Source: Subdoligranulum variabile (GTDB taxonomy: Bacteria; Bacillota; Clostridia; Oscillospirales; Ruminococcaceae). From it: a stretch of DNA of 64,000 nt. Both the position numbers and the translations under genes were made by a program. The stretch lies in the NCBI GenBank assembly GCA_003343905.1, contig QAKI01000043.1:266569-330568 (forward strand), in the 5' to 3' direction. This document shows, piece after piece, positions 34,180-42,627 of the stretch (positions are counted from its first letter, which is position 1; the number at the start of each line of letters is the position of its first letter). The notes under the pieces are model-generated. The model made no database searches and was not told where the DNA came from. It was given only the letters and a program-made list of their open reading frames with translations.

Positions 34180-34203
34180 AAACGCCCCGGAAAAGGGGCG
34201 TTT
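34180..34203 (-). terminator. Terminator between the lipoprotein and sortase genes
   Basis: ACGCCCC (minus strand) pairs across a short loop with GGGGCGT, followed by TTTTATTTT. It lies between two genes of the same orientation, so it is either a partial terminator or ends the small gene. Confidence 0.75.
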
Positions 34204-34211
34204 CAACTTCA

Positions 34212-34556
34212 TCAGATCCTGCGCAGCATCAGCAGCCCGGCCGAACAGATCAAAATCAGGCCGACAACCCCGGCCAGATACAATACCGGCATATCCCCGG
34301 TGGCGGGGGTGGGGGTCTGGTCCTGCTGCTCCGGCGCAGATGTGGCAGCGGGCGTCTGGCGGCTTTGGGCCGTTACCACATCCACCTTGGCGGATGTTTC
34401 GTGAGCGGTGACCGGCTCATCTTCCTGGGTGCGGGAAGTAAAATTGGTGGGGGTGGCCGTAGCCTGGACCGTGCTGTCGGTCCGGTTCAACACCCCGCAG
34501 GCAGCCAGCAAGGCCACGAGCGCGATAAAAAACGCCGCACATAAAAAGCGCTTCAA
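34212..34556 (-). CDS. Small lipoprotein with sortase-type C-terminal signal
   Basis: 114 residues. The N-terminus is a lipoprotein signal peptide with lipobox LLAAC (Cys20). A Thr/Gln/Ser-rich middle follows. The C-terminus has TPATGD (83-88), a hydrophobic helix and RRI, the layout of a cell-wall sorting signal. If both signals work, the protein would be joined to lipid at one end and wall at the other, or only one is used. The sortase gene immediately downstream makes it the likely substrate. It has its own TTGACG/TAGAAT promoter. Confidence 0.75.
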   Translation of the reverse strand: MKRFLCAAFFIALVALLAACGVLNRTDSTVQATATPTNFTSRTQEDEPVTAHETSAKVDVVTAQSRQTPAATSAPEQQDQTPTPATGDMPVLYLAGVVGLILICSAGLLMLRRI

Positions 34557-34650
34557 AGAGAAAACGCCTCCTTAAAGTTTCAAAAAGATTCAAAGTTCAG
34601 AACGTATTCTTCCAGACGGTCCGCGGACCATCGACAATTACACTGCGTAT

Positions 34651-34679
34651 ATTCTATCATATGGTATGCCCTGCGTCAA
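34651..34679 (-). promoter_or_regulatory. Promoter of the small lipoprotein gene
   Basis: On the minus strand TTGACG (34679-34674), 17 bases, TAGAAT (34656-34651): a strong match. The leader to the ATG is about 90 bases. Confidence 0.75.
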
Positions 34680-34870
34680 GCGTTCGTAAGAAAAAGATGA
34701 CAAACTGGAAACAAAACCCAGCGCGGCGGCATATTCCGCACGCCGAAAAACGCGCCGGGGTGCGGTGGGCAGGCCATGCCAAAGCGTCAAAAAACCGGCC
34801 GGGCGAAGGGCTGCGCCCGCCCGTGCGGGGGCCCGCCGCCCGCGCCGCACCGGCCGCCGGGATTTTCCCC

Positions 34871-34899
34871 TTGCGCGGGGGGCGCAAATGCGCTATAAT
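34871..34899 (+). promoter_or_regulatory. Promoter of the rfbA-rfbD-rfbB operon
   Basis: TTGCGC (34871-34876), 17 bases, TATAAT (34894-34899), about 95 bases before the rfbA ATG. Confidence 0.7.
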
Positions 34900-34992
34900 A
34901 ATTTCAATATTGTGTGAGATTATGCCCGAAGGGGACTTTCCCCGTGGGATGGGCGGCGCGCACGGTGCTTTGTGTACGAAGGAGTTGTAACG

Positions 34993-35877
34993 ATGAAAGG
35001 GATTATCCTTGCCGGAGGAGCCGGCACAAGACTGTACCCGCTGACGATGGTCACCTCCAAACAGCTGCTGCCTGTGTATGACAAACCGATGATCTATTAC
35101 CCGCTGTCCACCCTGATGCTGGCGGGTATCCAGGACATTCTGATCATTTCTACCCCCACCGATACGCCCCGGTTCGAGGCGCTGCTGGGGGACGGCAGCC
35201 AGTACGGCCTGCATCTGCAGTACAAGGTCCAGCCCAGCCCCGACGGTCTGGCCCAGGCTTTCCTTCTGGGGGAGGAGTTCATCCAGGGCGACTGCTGCGC
35301 CATGGTGCTGGGGGATAACATCTTCTACGGCGCCGGTTTCTCCAAGCGCCTGAAAGCCGCCGCCGCCAACGCGGAGGCCGGGCGCTGCACGGTGTTCGGC
35401 TACTACGTCAACGACCCCGAGCGATTCGGCGTCGTGGCGTTCGACAAGGACGGCCGCGCCACTTCGATCGAAGAAAAACCGGCTGAACCCAAGAGCAACT
35501 ATGCGGTCACCGGCCTGTACTTCTACAATAAAGACGTGGTCGAGATGGCCAAGAAGGTCCGCCCCAGCGCCCGCGGCGAACTGGAGATCACCACGCTGAA
35601 CGAAATGTACCTGCAGGAAGGCAAGCTGGACGTGCAGCTTCTGGGCCGCGGGTATGCCTGGCTGGACACCGGCACGATGGATTCCCTGGTGGAAGCCGCG
35701 ACCTTTGTGCAGACCATCGAGCAGCGGCAGGGTATCAAGATCTCCGCGCCGGAAGAGATCGCCTACAAATACGGCTGGATCAGCAAGGAAAAACTGCTGG
35801 AAAGCGCCGCGCGCTACGGCAAATCGCCCTACGGCATGCACTTGAAGAATGTGGCAGACGATAAACTGCTGTACTGA
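34993..35877 (+). CDS. rfbA: Glucose-1-phosphate thymidylyltransferase
   Basis: 294 residues. It makes dTDP-glucose from glucose-1-phosphate and dTTP, the first step of dTDP-sugar synthesis. The nucleotidyltransferase motif GIILAGGAGTRLYPLT is at the N-terminus, and LPVYDKPMIYYPLSTL and GRGYAWLDTGTMDSL follow. The ATG (34993) is preceded by GAAGGAG. It begins the rfbA-D-B operon. Confidence 0.97.
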   Translation: MKGIILAGGAGTRLYPLTMVTSKQLLPVYDKPMIYYPLSTLMLAGIQDILIISTPTDTPRFEALLGDGSQYGLHLQYKVQPSPDGLAQAFLLGEEFIQGDCCAMVLGDNIFYGAGFSKRLKAAAANAEAGRCTVFGYYVNDPERFGVVAFDKDGRATSIEEKPAEPKSNYAVTGLYFYNKDVVEMAKKVRPSARGELEITTLNEMYLQEGKLDVQLLGRGYAWLDTGTMDSLVEAATFVQTIEQRQGIKISAPEEIAYKYGWISKEKLLESAARYGKSPYGMHLKNVADDKLLY

Positions 35878-35893
35878 TTGAAGAGGGATTGCG

Positions 35894-36796
35894 ATGAAGA
35901 TTTTGATTACGGGATGCCGCGGCCAGTTGGGGACCGAACTGCAGCGGCAGCTCGCGGCGGAGGGCTGTGTCCTGGGGCCGCTGCCCGAACGCCTGCGCAA
36001 GGCCACGGTCCTGCCCGTGGATGTGGATGAACTGGACATCACCGACCGGGAAGCGACGATCAACTATATCCGCCGCCACCAGCCCGACACGGTGGTGAAC
36101 TGCGCGGCGATCACCAATGTGGACGGGTGCGAAACGTCCCGCGATGTGGCCTTTGCCGTCAACGCCATCGGCCCGCGCAATCTGGCCCTTGCCTGCGAGA
36201 AGGTCAACGCCCGCCTGATCCATGTGTCTACCGATTATGTGTTCCCGGGCACGCCCAACGGCGGCATCCCGCTGGATGAATGTGCGCAGCCCGCGCCCAT
36301 TTCAGCCTACGGCCAGACCAAGCTGCTGGGCGAACAGTACGTCCGCAACTTCTGCCGCCGCCACATCATCGTGCGCACGGCCTGGCTCTACAGCCGTTAC
36401 GGCAAAAACTTTGTCAAGACCATGGTGAATCTCGGCAAGACCCATGAGCAGATCACCGTCGTCAACGACCAGTTGGGCAACCCCACCAACGCGGTGGACC
36501 TGGCGTACCATATCCTCAAACTCAGCGTCAGCCATGATTACGGCATTTACCACTGCACGGGCAACGGCATCTGCAGTTGGGCGGATTTTGCCGCCGCCAT
36601 CATGCAGGAAGCGGGCCTTGCCTGCAAGGTCGTGCCCTGCACCAGCGCCGAGTATGCGGCCGCCCACCCCGAAAGCGCCAACCGCCCCGCCTGGAGCGCG
36701 CTGGAAAACCGCATGCTGCGCTGCACGGTGGGGGACGAGATGCGCGACTGGCGCGAAGCCCTGAAAGATTTCTTTGCTGACTGGAACGGAGAATAA
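35894..36796 (+). CDS. rfbD: dTDP-4-dehydrorhamnose reductase
   Basis: 300 residues, short-chain dehydrogenase fold. The NADPH-binding start is ILITGCRGQLGTELQRQL, and the catalytic VSTDYVFPG and SAYGQTKLLGE (YxxxK) are in place. It catalyses the last step to dTDP-L-rhamnose. It lies 16 bases after rfbA and 3 bases before rfbB. The epimerase gene rfbC, which should act before it, is not in this operon. Confidence 0.95.
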   Translation: MKILITGCRGQLGTELQRQLAAEGCVLGPLPERLRKATVLPVDVDELDITDREATINYIRRHQPDTVVNCAAITNVDGCETSRDVAFAVNAIGPRNLALACEKVNARLIHVSTDYVFPGTPNGGIPLDECAQPAPISAYGQTKLLGEQYVRNFCRRHIIVRTAWLYSRYGKNFVKTMVNLGKTHEQITVVNDQLGNPTNAVDLAYHILKLSVSHDYGIYHCTGNGICSWADFAAAIMQEAGLACKVVPCTSAEYAAAHPESANRPAWSALENRMLRCTVGDEMRDWREALKDFFADWNGE

Positions 36797-36799
36797 ATC

Positions 36800-37864
36800 A
36801 TGAAAACTTACCTCGTTACCGGCTGCGCCGGTTTTATCGGATCGAACTTTGTCCACTATATGCTGGAAAAATACCAGGACATCCGCCTGGTGAACCTGGA
36901 CAAGCTGACCTATGCCGGCAACCTGGAGAACCTGAAGGATGTGGAGGGCGACGCGCGCCACATCTTCGTGCAGGGCGATATCTGCGACAAGGCGCTGGTC
37001 GCCGACCTGATCGCCAAGTATGACCCCGACTACGTCATCAACTTCGCGGCCGAGAGCCACGTGGACCGCAGCATCAAGAACCCCGAAATTTTTGTGGAGA
37101 GCAACGTGCTGGGCACCGTCAACCTGCTGCAGTGCTGCAAGGACGCCTGGTATGACGCCGCGGCCAAGACCTGGAAGGCGGGCAAGAAGTACCTGCAGGT
37201 GTCCACCGACGAAGTGTACGGCGCGCTGGGCCCCGACGGCTACTTTATGGAGACCACGCCCCTGTGCCCCCACAGCCCCTACTCGGCCAGCAAGGCCAGC
37301 GCCGATATGTTCGTCAAGGTGTTCCACGACACCTACGGCATGCCCATGAACATCACCCGCTGCTCCAACAACTACGGCCCCTACCAGTTCCCCGAAAAGC
37401 TGATCCCGCTGCTCATCAACAACGCCAAGCAGCACAAGAACCTGCCGGTGTACGGCGACGGCATGCAGATCCGTGACTGGCTGTATGTCATGGACCACTG
37501 CAAGGCCATCGACATGGTGGCGTCGGATGGCAAGGACGGCGAAGTTTACAACGTGGGCGGCCACAACGAGCGCCCCAACATCTTCATCGTCAAGACCGTG
37601 ATCGCCCAGCTCCATGACCGCCTGAAGGATGAGGGCATCAGCGAGGAACTCATCACCCATGTGGCGGACCGCCTGGGCCACGACCGCCGCTACGGCATCG
37701 ACCCCACCAAAATCAAGAACGACCTGGGCTGGTACCCCGAGACCCCGTTCGAGAAGGGCATCGTCCTGACCATCGACTGGTATCTGGCGCACCCCGAATG
37801 GATGGAGCATGTGACCAGCGGCGACTACCAGAAATATTACGAGCAGATGTATAAAAACAAGTAA
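36800..37864 (+). CDS. rfbB: dTDP-glucose 4,6-dehydratase
   Basis: 354 residues. Extended short-chain dehydrogenase that converts dTDP-glucose to the 4-keto-6-deoxy sugar. Seen: TGCAGFIGSNFVHYML, FAAESHVDRSI, the STDEVYGALG segment and SPYSASKAS (YxxxK), all characteristic of RmlB. Its start follows the rfbD stop by three bases. Confidence 0.97.
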   Translation: MKTYLVTGCAGFIGSNFVHYMLEKYQDIRLVNLDKLTYAGNLENLKDVEGDARHIFVQGDICDKALVADLIAKYDPDYVINFAAESHVDRSIKNPEIFVESNVLGTVNLLQCCKDAWYDAAAKTWKAGKKYLQVSTDEVYGALGPDGYFMETTPLCPHSPYSASKASADMFVKVFHDTYGMPMNITRCSNNYGPYQFPEKLIPLLINNAKQHKNLPVYGDGMQIRDWLYVMDHCKAIDMVASDGKDGEVYNVGGHNERPNIFIVKTVIAQLHDRLKDEGISEELITHVADRLGHDRRYGIDPTKIKNDLGWYPETPFEKGIVLTIDWYLAHPEWMEHVTSGDYQKYYEQMYKNK

Positions 37865-37930
37865 ACCCCATCTGCGCTGCGAAAACGCGGGCCCTGCGTC
37901 CGCACGGTTTTAGGAGTTCCACGACCCATT

Positions 37931-38941
37931 ATGGCAAATTACAGAGAAGAACAAATCCGCAACAGCCGCCGTCTGGCGCGGCAGATTTTGGGCGCGGCGG
38001 CCTTGCTGCTGGCCCTGATCGGCCTGTTCACGGTCCTTGGCTGGGTGGTGGGCGCGATCCAGAGCGTGCTGGACGATTCCGACCGCCGCCAGGAATACGC
38101 CGACCGCCTGTACGGTATGGTCATGCTGGACCCGCTGCCCTTTGACGATGTGAGCACGGTGGACCCCGGCGTATTCAAACAGGCCGCCATCTGGGGCACC
38201 GTGTACGAAGTGCAGAGCAGCGGCGGCAGCCTGGACCAGTATGAGCGCGACCCGGACACCGGCTCGGCCATGATCCCCAAGCTGGAGATCGACACCTACA
38301 TCGCCAACCTGCTGGGGCCGGATTACCCCGTCAGCGACGGCAGCTTTACCACCGACGAATTTGTGTACCAGTACAATGAGGAAAAGCAATGCTACCTCGT
38401 GCCGGTCACCAGCTCGGTGGCGCAGTACACGCCGGAAGTGGTCAAGATCTCGACCTCCGGCGGCAAACGGTACGTCACGGTGGGTTATATCCCCACCACC
38501 AGCAACAGCCTCAGCGGCGAACTGGCCCTGACGGCCCCGACGGACCCCGTCAAGTACATGGACTACGTCTTTACCCGCGGCGAAAACCGCGACTGGTACC
38601 TCACCGCCCTGCAGGAAAGCAAGATGGAGGTGGTGTCCACCCCGACGCCGACCCCCACGAACGCGCTCTCGCAGGATACCCAGACGATGGTGGAGGACCA
38701 GCTGAACGCCGCCATGGGTGCCACCGCCACCCCGGCGCCGGAGGAAGCGGCCACCGAACCGGCGGAAGCAGCCGAGCTGGAAAGCCAGAGCGAGGAACCG
38801 CCGGCGGAGGACGCTGCTTCCACGGACGGCGATGCTTCGTCAGGTGACGGTGAAGCATCTTCCGCCGATGAAGGCGGCGGCGAAGCGGATTCAGACGCAG
38901 CTTCCGGGGATGAGGACGCCGCAGACAATACGGTGGGCTGA
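37931..38941 (+). CDS. Single-pass membrane protein with acidic tail, unknown
   Basis: 336 residues that I do not recognise. One membrane helix (about 18-43), then a folded-looking region (about 50-235) rich in beta-strand patterns, then a TP-repeat linker (STPTPTPTNA) and about 90 residues dominated by Ala, Glu, Asp and Ser. The tail resembles that of the acidic membrane proteins at 20985 and 22680, but without clear homology. It follows rfbB by 66 bases and ends at a strong terminator. Confidence 0.65.
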   Translation: MANYREEQIRNSRRLARQILGAAALLLALIGLFTVLGWVVGAIQSVLDDSDRRQEYADRLYGMVMLDPLPFDDVSTVDPGVFKQAAIWGTVYEVQSSGGSLDQYERDPDTGSAMIPKLEIDTYIANLLGPDYPVSDGSFTTDEFVYQYNEEKQCYLVPVTSSVAQYTPEVVKISTSGGKRYVTVGYIPTTSNSLSGELALTAPTDPVKYMDYVFTRGENRDWYLTALQESKMEVVSTPTPTPTNALSQDTQTMVEDQLNAAMGATATPAPEEAATEPAEAAELESQSEEPPAEDAASTDGDASSGDGEASSADEGGGEADSDAASGDEDAADNTVG

Positions 38942-38967
38942 CCCGGACCCGCAAACGGTATGCTTAT

Positions 38968-39002
38968 AAGGACCCCCCGCGCCCCGGCGCGGGGGTCCTT
39001 TT
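38968..39002 (+). terminator. Terminator of the rfb operon region
   Basis: AAGGACCCCC (38968-38977) pairs with GGGGGTCCTT (38991-39000), with a one-base bulge and an inner GCGC pair, followed by TT. Confidence 0.8.
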
Positions 39003-39043
39003 GCGTGCAGGAACAAAAATCTGGTGCAATCCCGGCGCAGTTG

Positions 39044-39052
39044 TGGTATAAT
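39044..39052 (+). promoter_or_regulatory. Extended -10 promoter of the lrp operon
   Basis: TGGTATAAT (-10 at 39047-39052) is an extended -10; no good -35 is visible. It lies 31 bases before the lrp ATG. Confidence 0.6.
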
Positions 39053-39083
39053 CAAAGCATTCTACATAAAGAGGTGTGCCACT

Positions 39084-39563
39084 ATGGAAGAATTGCTTCA
39101 CATTTTGGAAAAGAACGCCCGTATGCCCATCGAGGATATCGCCGCCATGATGGACAAAACGCCGCAGGAGGTCGCGGCCATGATGGACGAGGCCGCCGCC
39201 AAGGGATATATCCGCGGCTATGAGGCGCTGGTGGACTGGGAACGCGCCGGCGTCAGCCTGGTGGAAGCGGTGATCGAACTGCGCGTGACCCCGCACAAAT
39301 CCCGCGGCTTTGACGACATCGGCACGGTCATCGCCGGTTTTGAAGAGGTGGACACCGTGCTGCTGATGAGCGGCAGCTACGACCTGCAGGTCATCATCAA
39401 GGGGCGCAGCTTCCAGGAGATCGCCCTCTTTGTGGCGAAGCGCCTGTCGCCGCTGGATGACGTGATCTCGACGGCGACCAGCTTCGTGCTGCGCGCCTAC
39501 AAGCGCGGCGGCCGGATGTACCTGGCCGAGGAGACCGACGAAAGAGAGTGGGCGATGCTGTGA
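39084..39563 (+). CDS. Lrp/AsnC-family regulator
   Basis: 159 residues. An N-terminal winged-helix of the AsnC type (IEDIAAMMDKTPQEVAAMMD then a wing) and a C-terminal RAM ligand-binding domain (VEAVIELRVTPHKSRGFDDI). Such proteins sense amino acids and often control the gene beside them. The ATG follows AGAGGTG. Its stop overlaps the start of the aminotransferase gene (TGATG), so it probably regulates that gene and is made with it. The start used here drops an upstream extension that lies in the promoter. Confidence 0.9.
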   Translation: MEELLHILEKNARMPIEDIAAMMDKTPQEVAAMMDEAAAKGYIRGYEALVDWERAGVSLVEAVIELRVTPHKSRGFDDIGTVIAGFEEVDTVLLMSGSYDLQVIIKGRSFQEIALFVAKRLSPLDDVISTATSFVLRAYKRGGRMYLAEETDEREWAML

Positions 39564-40741
39564 TGAACTACGACGAACTGCTTTCGCCCGCTGCCAAAGC
39601 GATGCGACCTTCCGGCATCCGCAAGTTTTTTGACCTGGCGGCCGATATGCCGGACTGCATCTCGCTGGGCGTAGGCGAACCGGACTTCAAAACGCCCTGG
39701 AGCGTGCGGGACGCGGGCATCCGCAGCCTGGAACAGGGCCGCACCAAATACACGGCCAACGCCGGGCTGAAAGAACTGCGCGCCGAGATCTGCCGCTACC
39801 TGCAGCGCCGCTTCGCCATGCACTATGAAGTGGCGCAGGTCCTTGTGACGGTGGGCGGCAGCGAAGCCATCGACCTGGCGATCCGCGCGCTGGTCAAGCC
39901 GGGGGACGAGGTTATCATCCCGGAACCCTGCTTTGTATGCTACGAGCCGATCACCCAACTGACCGGCGGCGTGCCGGTGCCCATCGCCACCCGGGCGGAA
40001 AATGAGTTCCGCCTGACGGCCGACCAGCTGCGCGCCGCCATCACGCCGCGCACCAAGCTGCTGATCCTGCCGTACCCCAACAACCCCACCGGCGCCGTCA
40101 TGAGCCGCCAGGATCTGGAACAGATCGCGGACGTTCTGCGGGACACCAATGTGGTGGTCCTCTCGGACGAGATCTATTCCGAACTGACCTACGGCCCGGA
40201 CCGCCACATCTCCTTTGCGACGCTGCCGGACATGGCCGAGCGGACCATCGTGGTCAACGGCTTCTCCAAGTCCTACGCCATGACCGGCTGGCGGCTGGGC
40301 TATGCGGTGGGGCCGGAACCTATCATCTCGGTCATGACCAAGATCCACCAGAGCTGCATCATGAGCGCGCCCACCACCAGCCAGTACGCGGCCATCGCGG
40401 CGCTGAGCCACTGCGACGATCAGATCGAGATGATGCGCGCCGAATACAACCGCCGCCGCCGCTACCTGGTCAAGACGCTGAACGATATGGGCCTGGCCTG
40501 CTTTGACCCCCGCGGGGCGTTCTATGTGTTCCCCTCGATCCAGTGCAGCGGTCTGACCAGCCAGGAATTCTGCGAACGGCTGCTGCGGGAAAAAAAGGTG
40601 GCTATCGTTCCCGGCGATGCTTTCGGCCGTTCCGGCGAAGGCTACGCCCGTATCAGCTACGCCTACAGCGTGGACCATCTGCAAACGGCCATGCAGCGCA
40701 TCCGCGCCTTCCTGCAGGAGAACGGCTGGCTGAAAGTCTGA
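39563..40741 (+). CDS. PLP-dependent class I/II aminotransferase
   Basis: 392 residues of aspartate-aminotransferase fold. Seen: SLGVGEPDFKTP near the N-terminus, PNNPTGAVMS, SDEIYSELTY and the PLP-lysine segment VNGFSKSYAMTGWRLGY. Related clostridial enzymes act on aromatic amino acids or aspartate; the amino donor cannot be fixed from the sequence. Coupled translation with the Lrp-type regulator suggests control by amino acid supply. Confidence 0.92.
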   Translation: MNYDELLSPAAKAMRPSGIRKFFDLAADMPDCISLGVGEPDFKTPWSVRDAGIRSLEQGRTKYTANAGLKELRAEICRYLQRRFAMHYEVAQVLVTVGGSEAIDLAIRALVKPGDEVIIPEPCFVCYEPITQLTGGVPVPIATRAENEFRLTADQLRAAITPRTKLLILPYPNNPTGAVMSRQDLEQIADVLRDTNVVVLSDEIYSELTYGPDRHISFATLPDMAERTIVVNGFSKSYAMTGWRLGYAVGPEPIISVMTKIHQSCIMSAPTTSQYAAIAALSHCDDQIEMMRAEYNRRRRYLVKTLNDMGLACFDPRGAFYVFPSIQCSGLTSQEFCERLLREKKVAIVPGDAFGRSGEGYARISYAYSVDHLQTAMQRIRAFLQENGWLKV

Positions 40742-40765
40742 CGGCGCGGGAAAGAAGGATGCGGA

Positions 40766-41638
40766 ATGGATAGGAAAAAGACGCTGCCCGCCCGGACCCG
40801 GCGGGAACTGCTGGTCTTTGCCGCTTTCACGGCGGTGTTCCTGGCGCTGTTCGCCTTCTGGTATGCGCAAAAGCAGGACGGTATGGCGCTGGTATTGTGT
40901 ATGTTCAGCCCGTCGGCCAGCGTGGTGCTGACCCGCCTTGTCACCGGGGAAGGCTGGAAAAACCTGTACCTTGTCCCGCACCTGCGGGGCAACCTGCGCC
41001 GGTACGCCTTCGCGTGGTTCGCTACGCCGCTGATCGCCTATGCGGGCGCGGTGCTGTTCTTTGTTTTGTTCCCTGCGCAGTTCGATCCGCTGGGGTCTGT
41101 GTATGCGCGGGACCTGGGCGTGCAGACCCTGCCCGAATACGCCGCGCAGTTGGCGGTCATGCTGCCCCTGGCGGTGCTGGTGAACCCGTGGATGGGCCTT
41201 CTGCAATGCCTGGGGGAAGAATTTGCCTGGCGCGGCTACCTGCTGCCCAAACTGTGTGAAAAATTTTCGCCGCTGCAGGCCGCCCTGCTGACCGGGGCCG
41301 TCTGGGGCGTATGGCACGCGCCGTTCATCGCCATGGGCTACAACTACGGCCCGGGCCACCCGCTGGCCGGGGTGCTGGCTATGATCGTGTTCTGCACGGT
41401 GCTGGGCTGCATCCAGGGCTGGATCTTTTTGCGGGTCCGCTCGGTCTGGCCTGCGGCGCTGCTGCATGCTTCGCTCAACGCGCTGGATCTCTGCGCGCCG
41501 TCGGCGCTGTTCATGTCCGGCGCAGCCGACCCCTTTGTGGGGCCGGACCTCATCGGGCTGGTGGGCGGCGCGGGCCTGCTGGTCACGGCGGTGCTGTGCG
41601 CCGTTTCGCTGGCGCGCAGCGGCAAAAGCCGGGCCTGA
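40766..41638 (+). CDS. CPBP-family intramembrane metalloprotease
   Basis: 290 residues with about seven membrane helices. The three CPBP (Abi/Rce1-like) motifs are present: EEFAWRGYLLPKL (the EExxxR box), WGVWHAPF with the histidine, and LHASLNAL. The family cleaves membrane proteins or prenylated peptides, but its targets here are unknown. It lies 24 bases after the aminotransferase gene and upstream of ispE, within one operon. Confidence 0.88.
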   Translation: MDRKKTLPARTRRELLVFAAFTAVFLALFAFWYAQKQDGMALVLCMFSPSASVVLTRLVTGEGWKNLYLVPHLRGNLRRYAFAWFATPLIAYAGAVLFFVLFPAQFDPLGSVYARDLGVQTLPEYAAQLAVMLPLAVLVNPWMGLLQCLGEEFAWRGYLLPKLCEKFSPLQAALLTGAVWGVWHAPFIAMGYNYGPGHPLAGVLAMIVFCTVLGCIQGWIFLRVRSVWPAALLHASLNALDLCAPSALFMSGAADPFVGPDLIGLVGGAGLLVTAVLCAVSLARSGKSRA

Positions 41639-41670
41639 TCCGGCTGGACTGTAAACCTGGAGGGACGACT

Positions 41671-42561
41671 ATGAAATATCGCTCTGTCACCGTGCTGGCC
41701 CCGGCCAAGCTGAACCTTTCGCTGGACGTGGTGGGCACGCTGCCCAACGGCTATCATGATCTGGACATGGTCATGCAGACCATCGACCTGTATGAAAAGA
41801 TCACCCTGCGCCGCAGCGATGACCTGTGCCTGACGCTGCCGGGCAGCTTTGTGCCCGCCAACGACAAGAACACGGCCGTCAAGGCCGCGCTGGCCTTCTT
41901 CCACTACACCGGCCTGCTGGCGGGCGTGGACATGACGGTCTACAAGCGGGTGCCGGTGCGGGCCGGTATGGCGGGCGGCAGCGCCGACGCCGCGGGCGTG
42001 CTGGTGGGGCTGAACGAACTGTACGGCGCCCGCCTTTCCATGAGCGAACTGTGCGCCATCGGCGCAGGCATCGGCGCGGACGTGCCGTTTGCCCTGCTGG
42101 GCGGCACCTGCCGCGTGCGCGGCGTGGGGGATCTGATGAAAGCCCTGCCGCCCTGCCCGGACTGCTGGTTCGTGGTGGTCATGCCCAGCGTGGGCGTTTC
42201 CACCCCGGAAGCCTTTGCCCGGTACGACACCATGGGCAGCCCGGTCCACCCCGACTGTGAAGCCCAGGAACAGGCCGTCCGTGCGGAGGACCTGCGGGCC
42301 GTCTGTGCGGCTGCGGGCAATGCGCTGGAACACTGTTCCGGCGCGGAGGAAACGCCTGCCATCTGCGCAGCCCTGCGGGAAAACGGCGCGCTGACCGCCC
42401 AGATGACGGGCAGCGGCGCGGCGGTGTTCGGCGTGTTTGCGGACGAAGCCGCGGCCCGTGCGGCCCAGTCGGCGCTCAAACAGTCCTACCGGCAGGTGTA
42501 CCTGTGCCGCCCCACCCGCGGCGGCCCGCGCGTCACGGTGCGCAGGCCGATGAAGCGGTAA
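41671..42561 (+). CDS. ispE: 4-diphosphocytidyl-2-C-methyl-D-erythritol kinase
   Basis: 296-residue GHMP kinase of the non-mevalonate (MEP) isoprenoid pathway; it phosphorylates the 2-hydroxyl of CDP-methylerythritol. Seen: APAKLNLSLDVVGTLPNGYH at the N-terminus, the glycine-rich GMAGGSADAAGVL, and QMTGSGAAVFGVF. Its position just before spoIIR recurs in Clostridia. The ATG (41671) follows GGAGGG. Confidence 0.95.
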   Translation: MKYRSVTVLAPAKLNLSLDVVGTLPNGYHDLDMVMQTIDLYEKITLRRSDDLCLTLPGSFVPANDKNTAVKAALAFFHYTGLLAGVDMTVYKRVPVRAGMAGGSADAAGVLVGLNELYGARLSMSELCAIGAGIGADVPFALLGGTCRVRGVGDLMKALPPCPDCWFVVVMPSVGVSTPEAFARYDTMGSPVHPDCEAQEQAVRAEDLRAVCAAAGNALEHCSGAEETPAICAALRENGALTAQMTGSGAAVFGVFADEAAARAAQSALKQSYRQVYLCRPTRGGPRVTVRRPMKR

Positions 42562-42627
42562 AAATTCCCCGCGCTGTTTGCGGTGTTGGTTTCTGGCCCA
42601 TACTCCCCTTGCAAGGGAGGATGCGCT

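Larger units (their letters stand above)
34557..34992. other. Gene-free region holding two divergent promoters
   Basis: No credible gene. It contains the promoter of the small lipoprotein gene (34651-34679) and that of rfbA (34871-34899). Between them lies about 190 bases of GC-rich sequence with short palindromes, in which I see nothing else. Confidence 0.6.

Noticed and set aside
34661..34990. A 109-codon plus-strand frame before rfbA
   Set aside because: It spans the promoters on both strands, has no ribosome site and shows no recognisable protein pattern.
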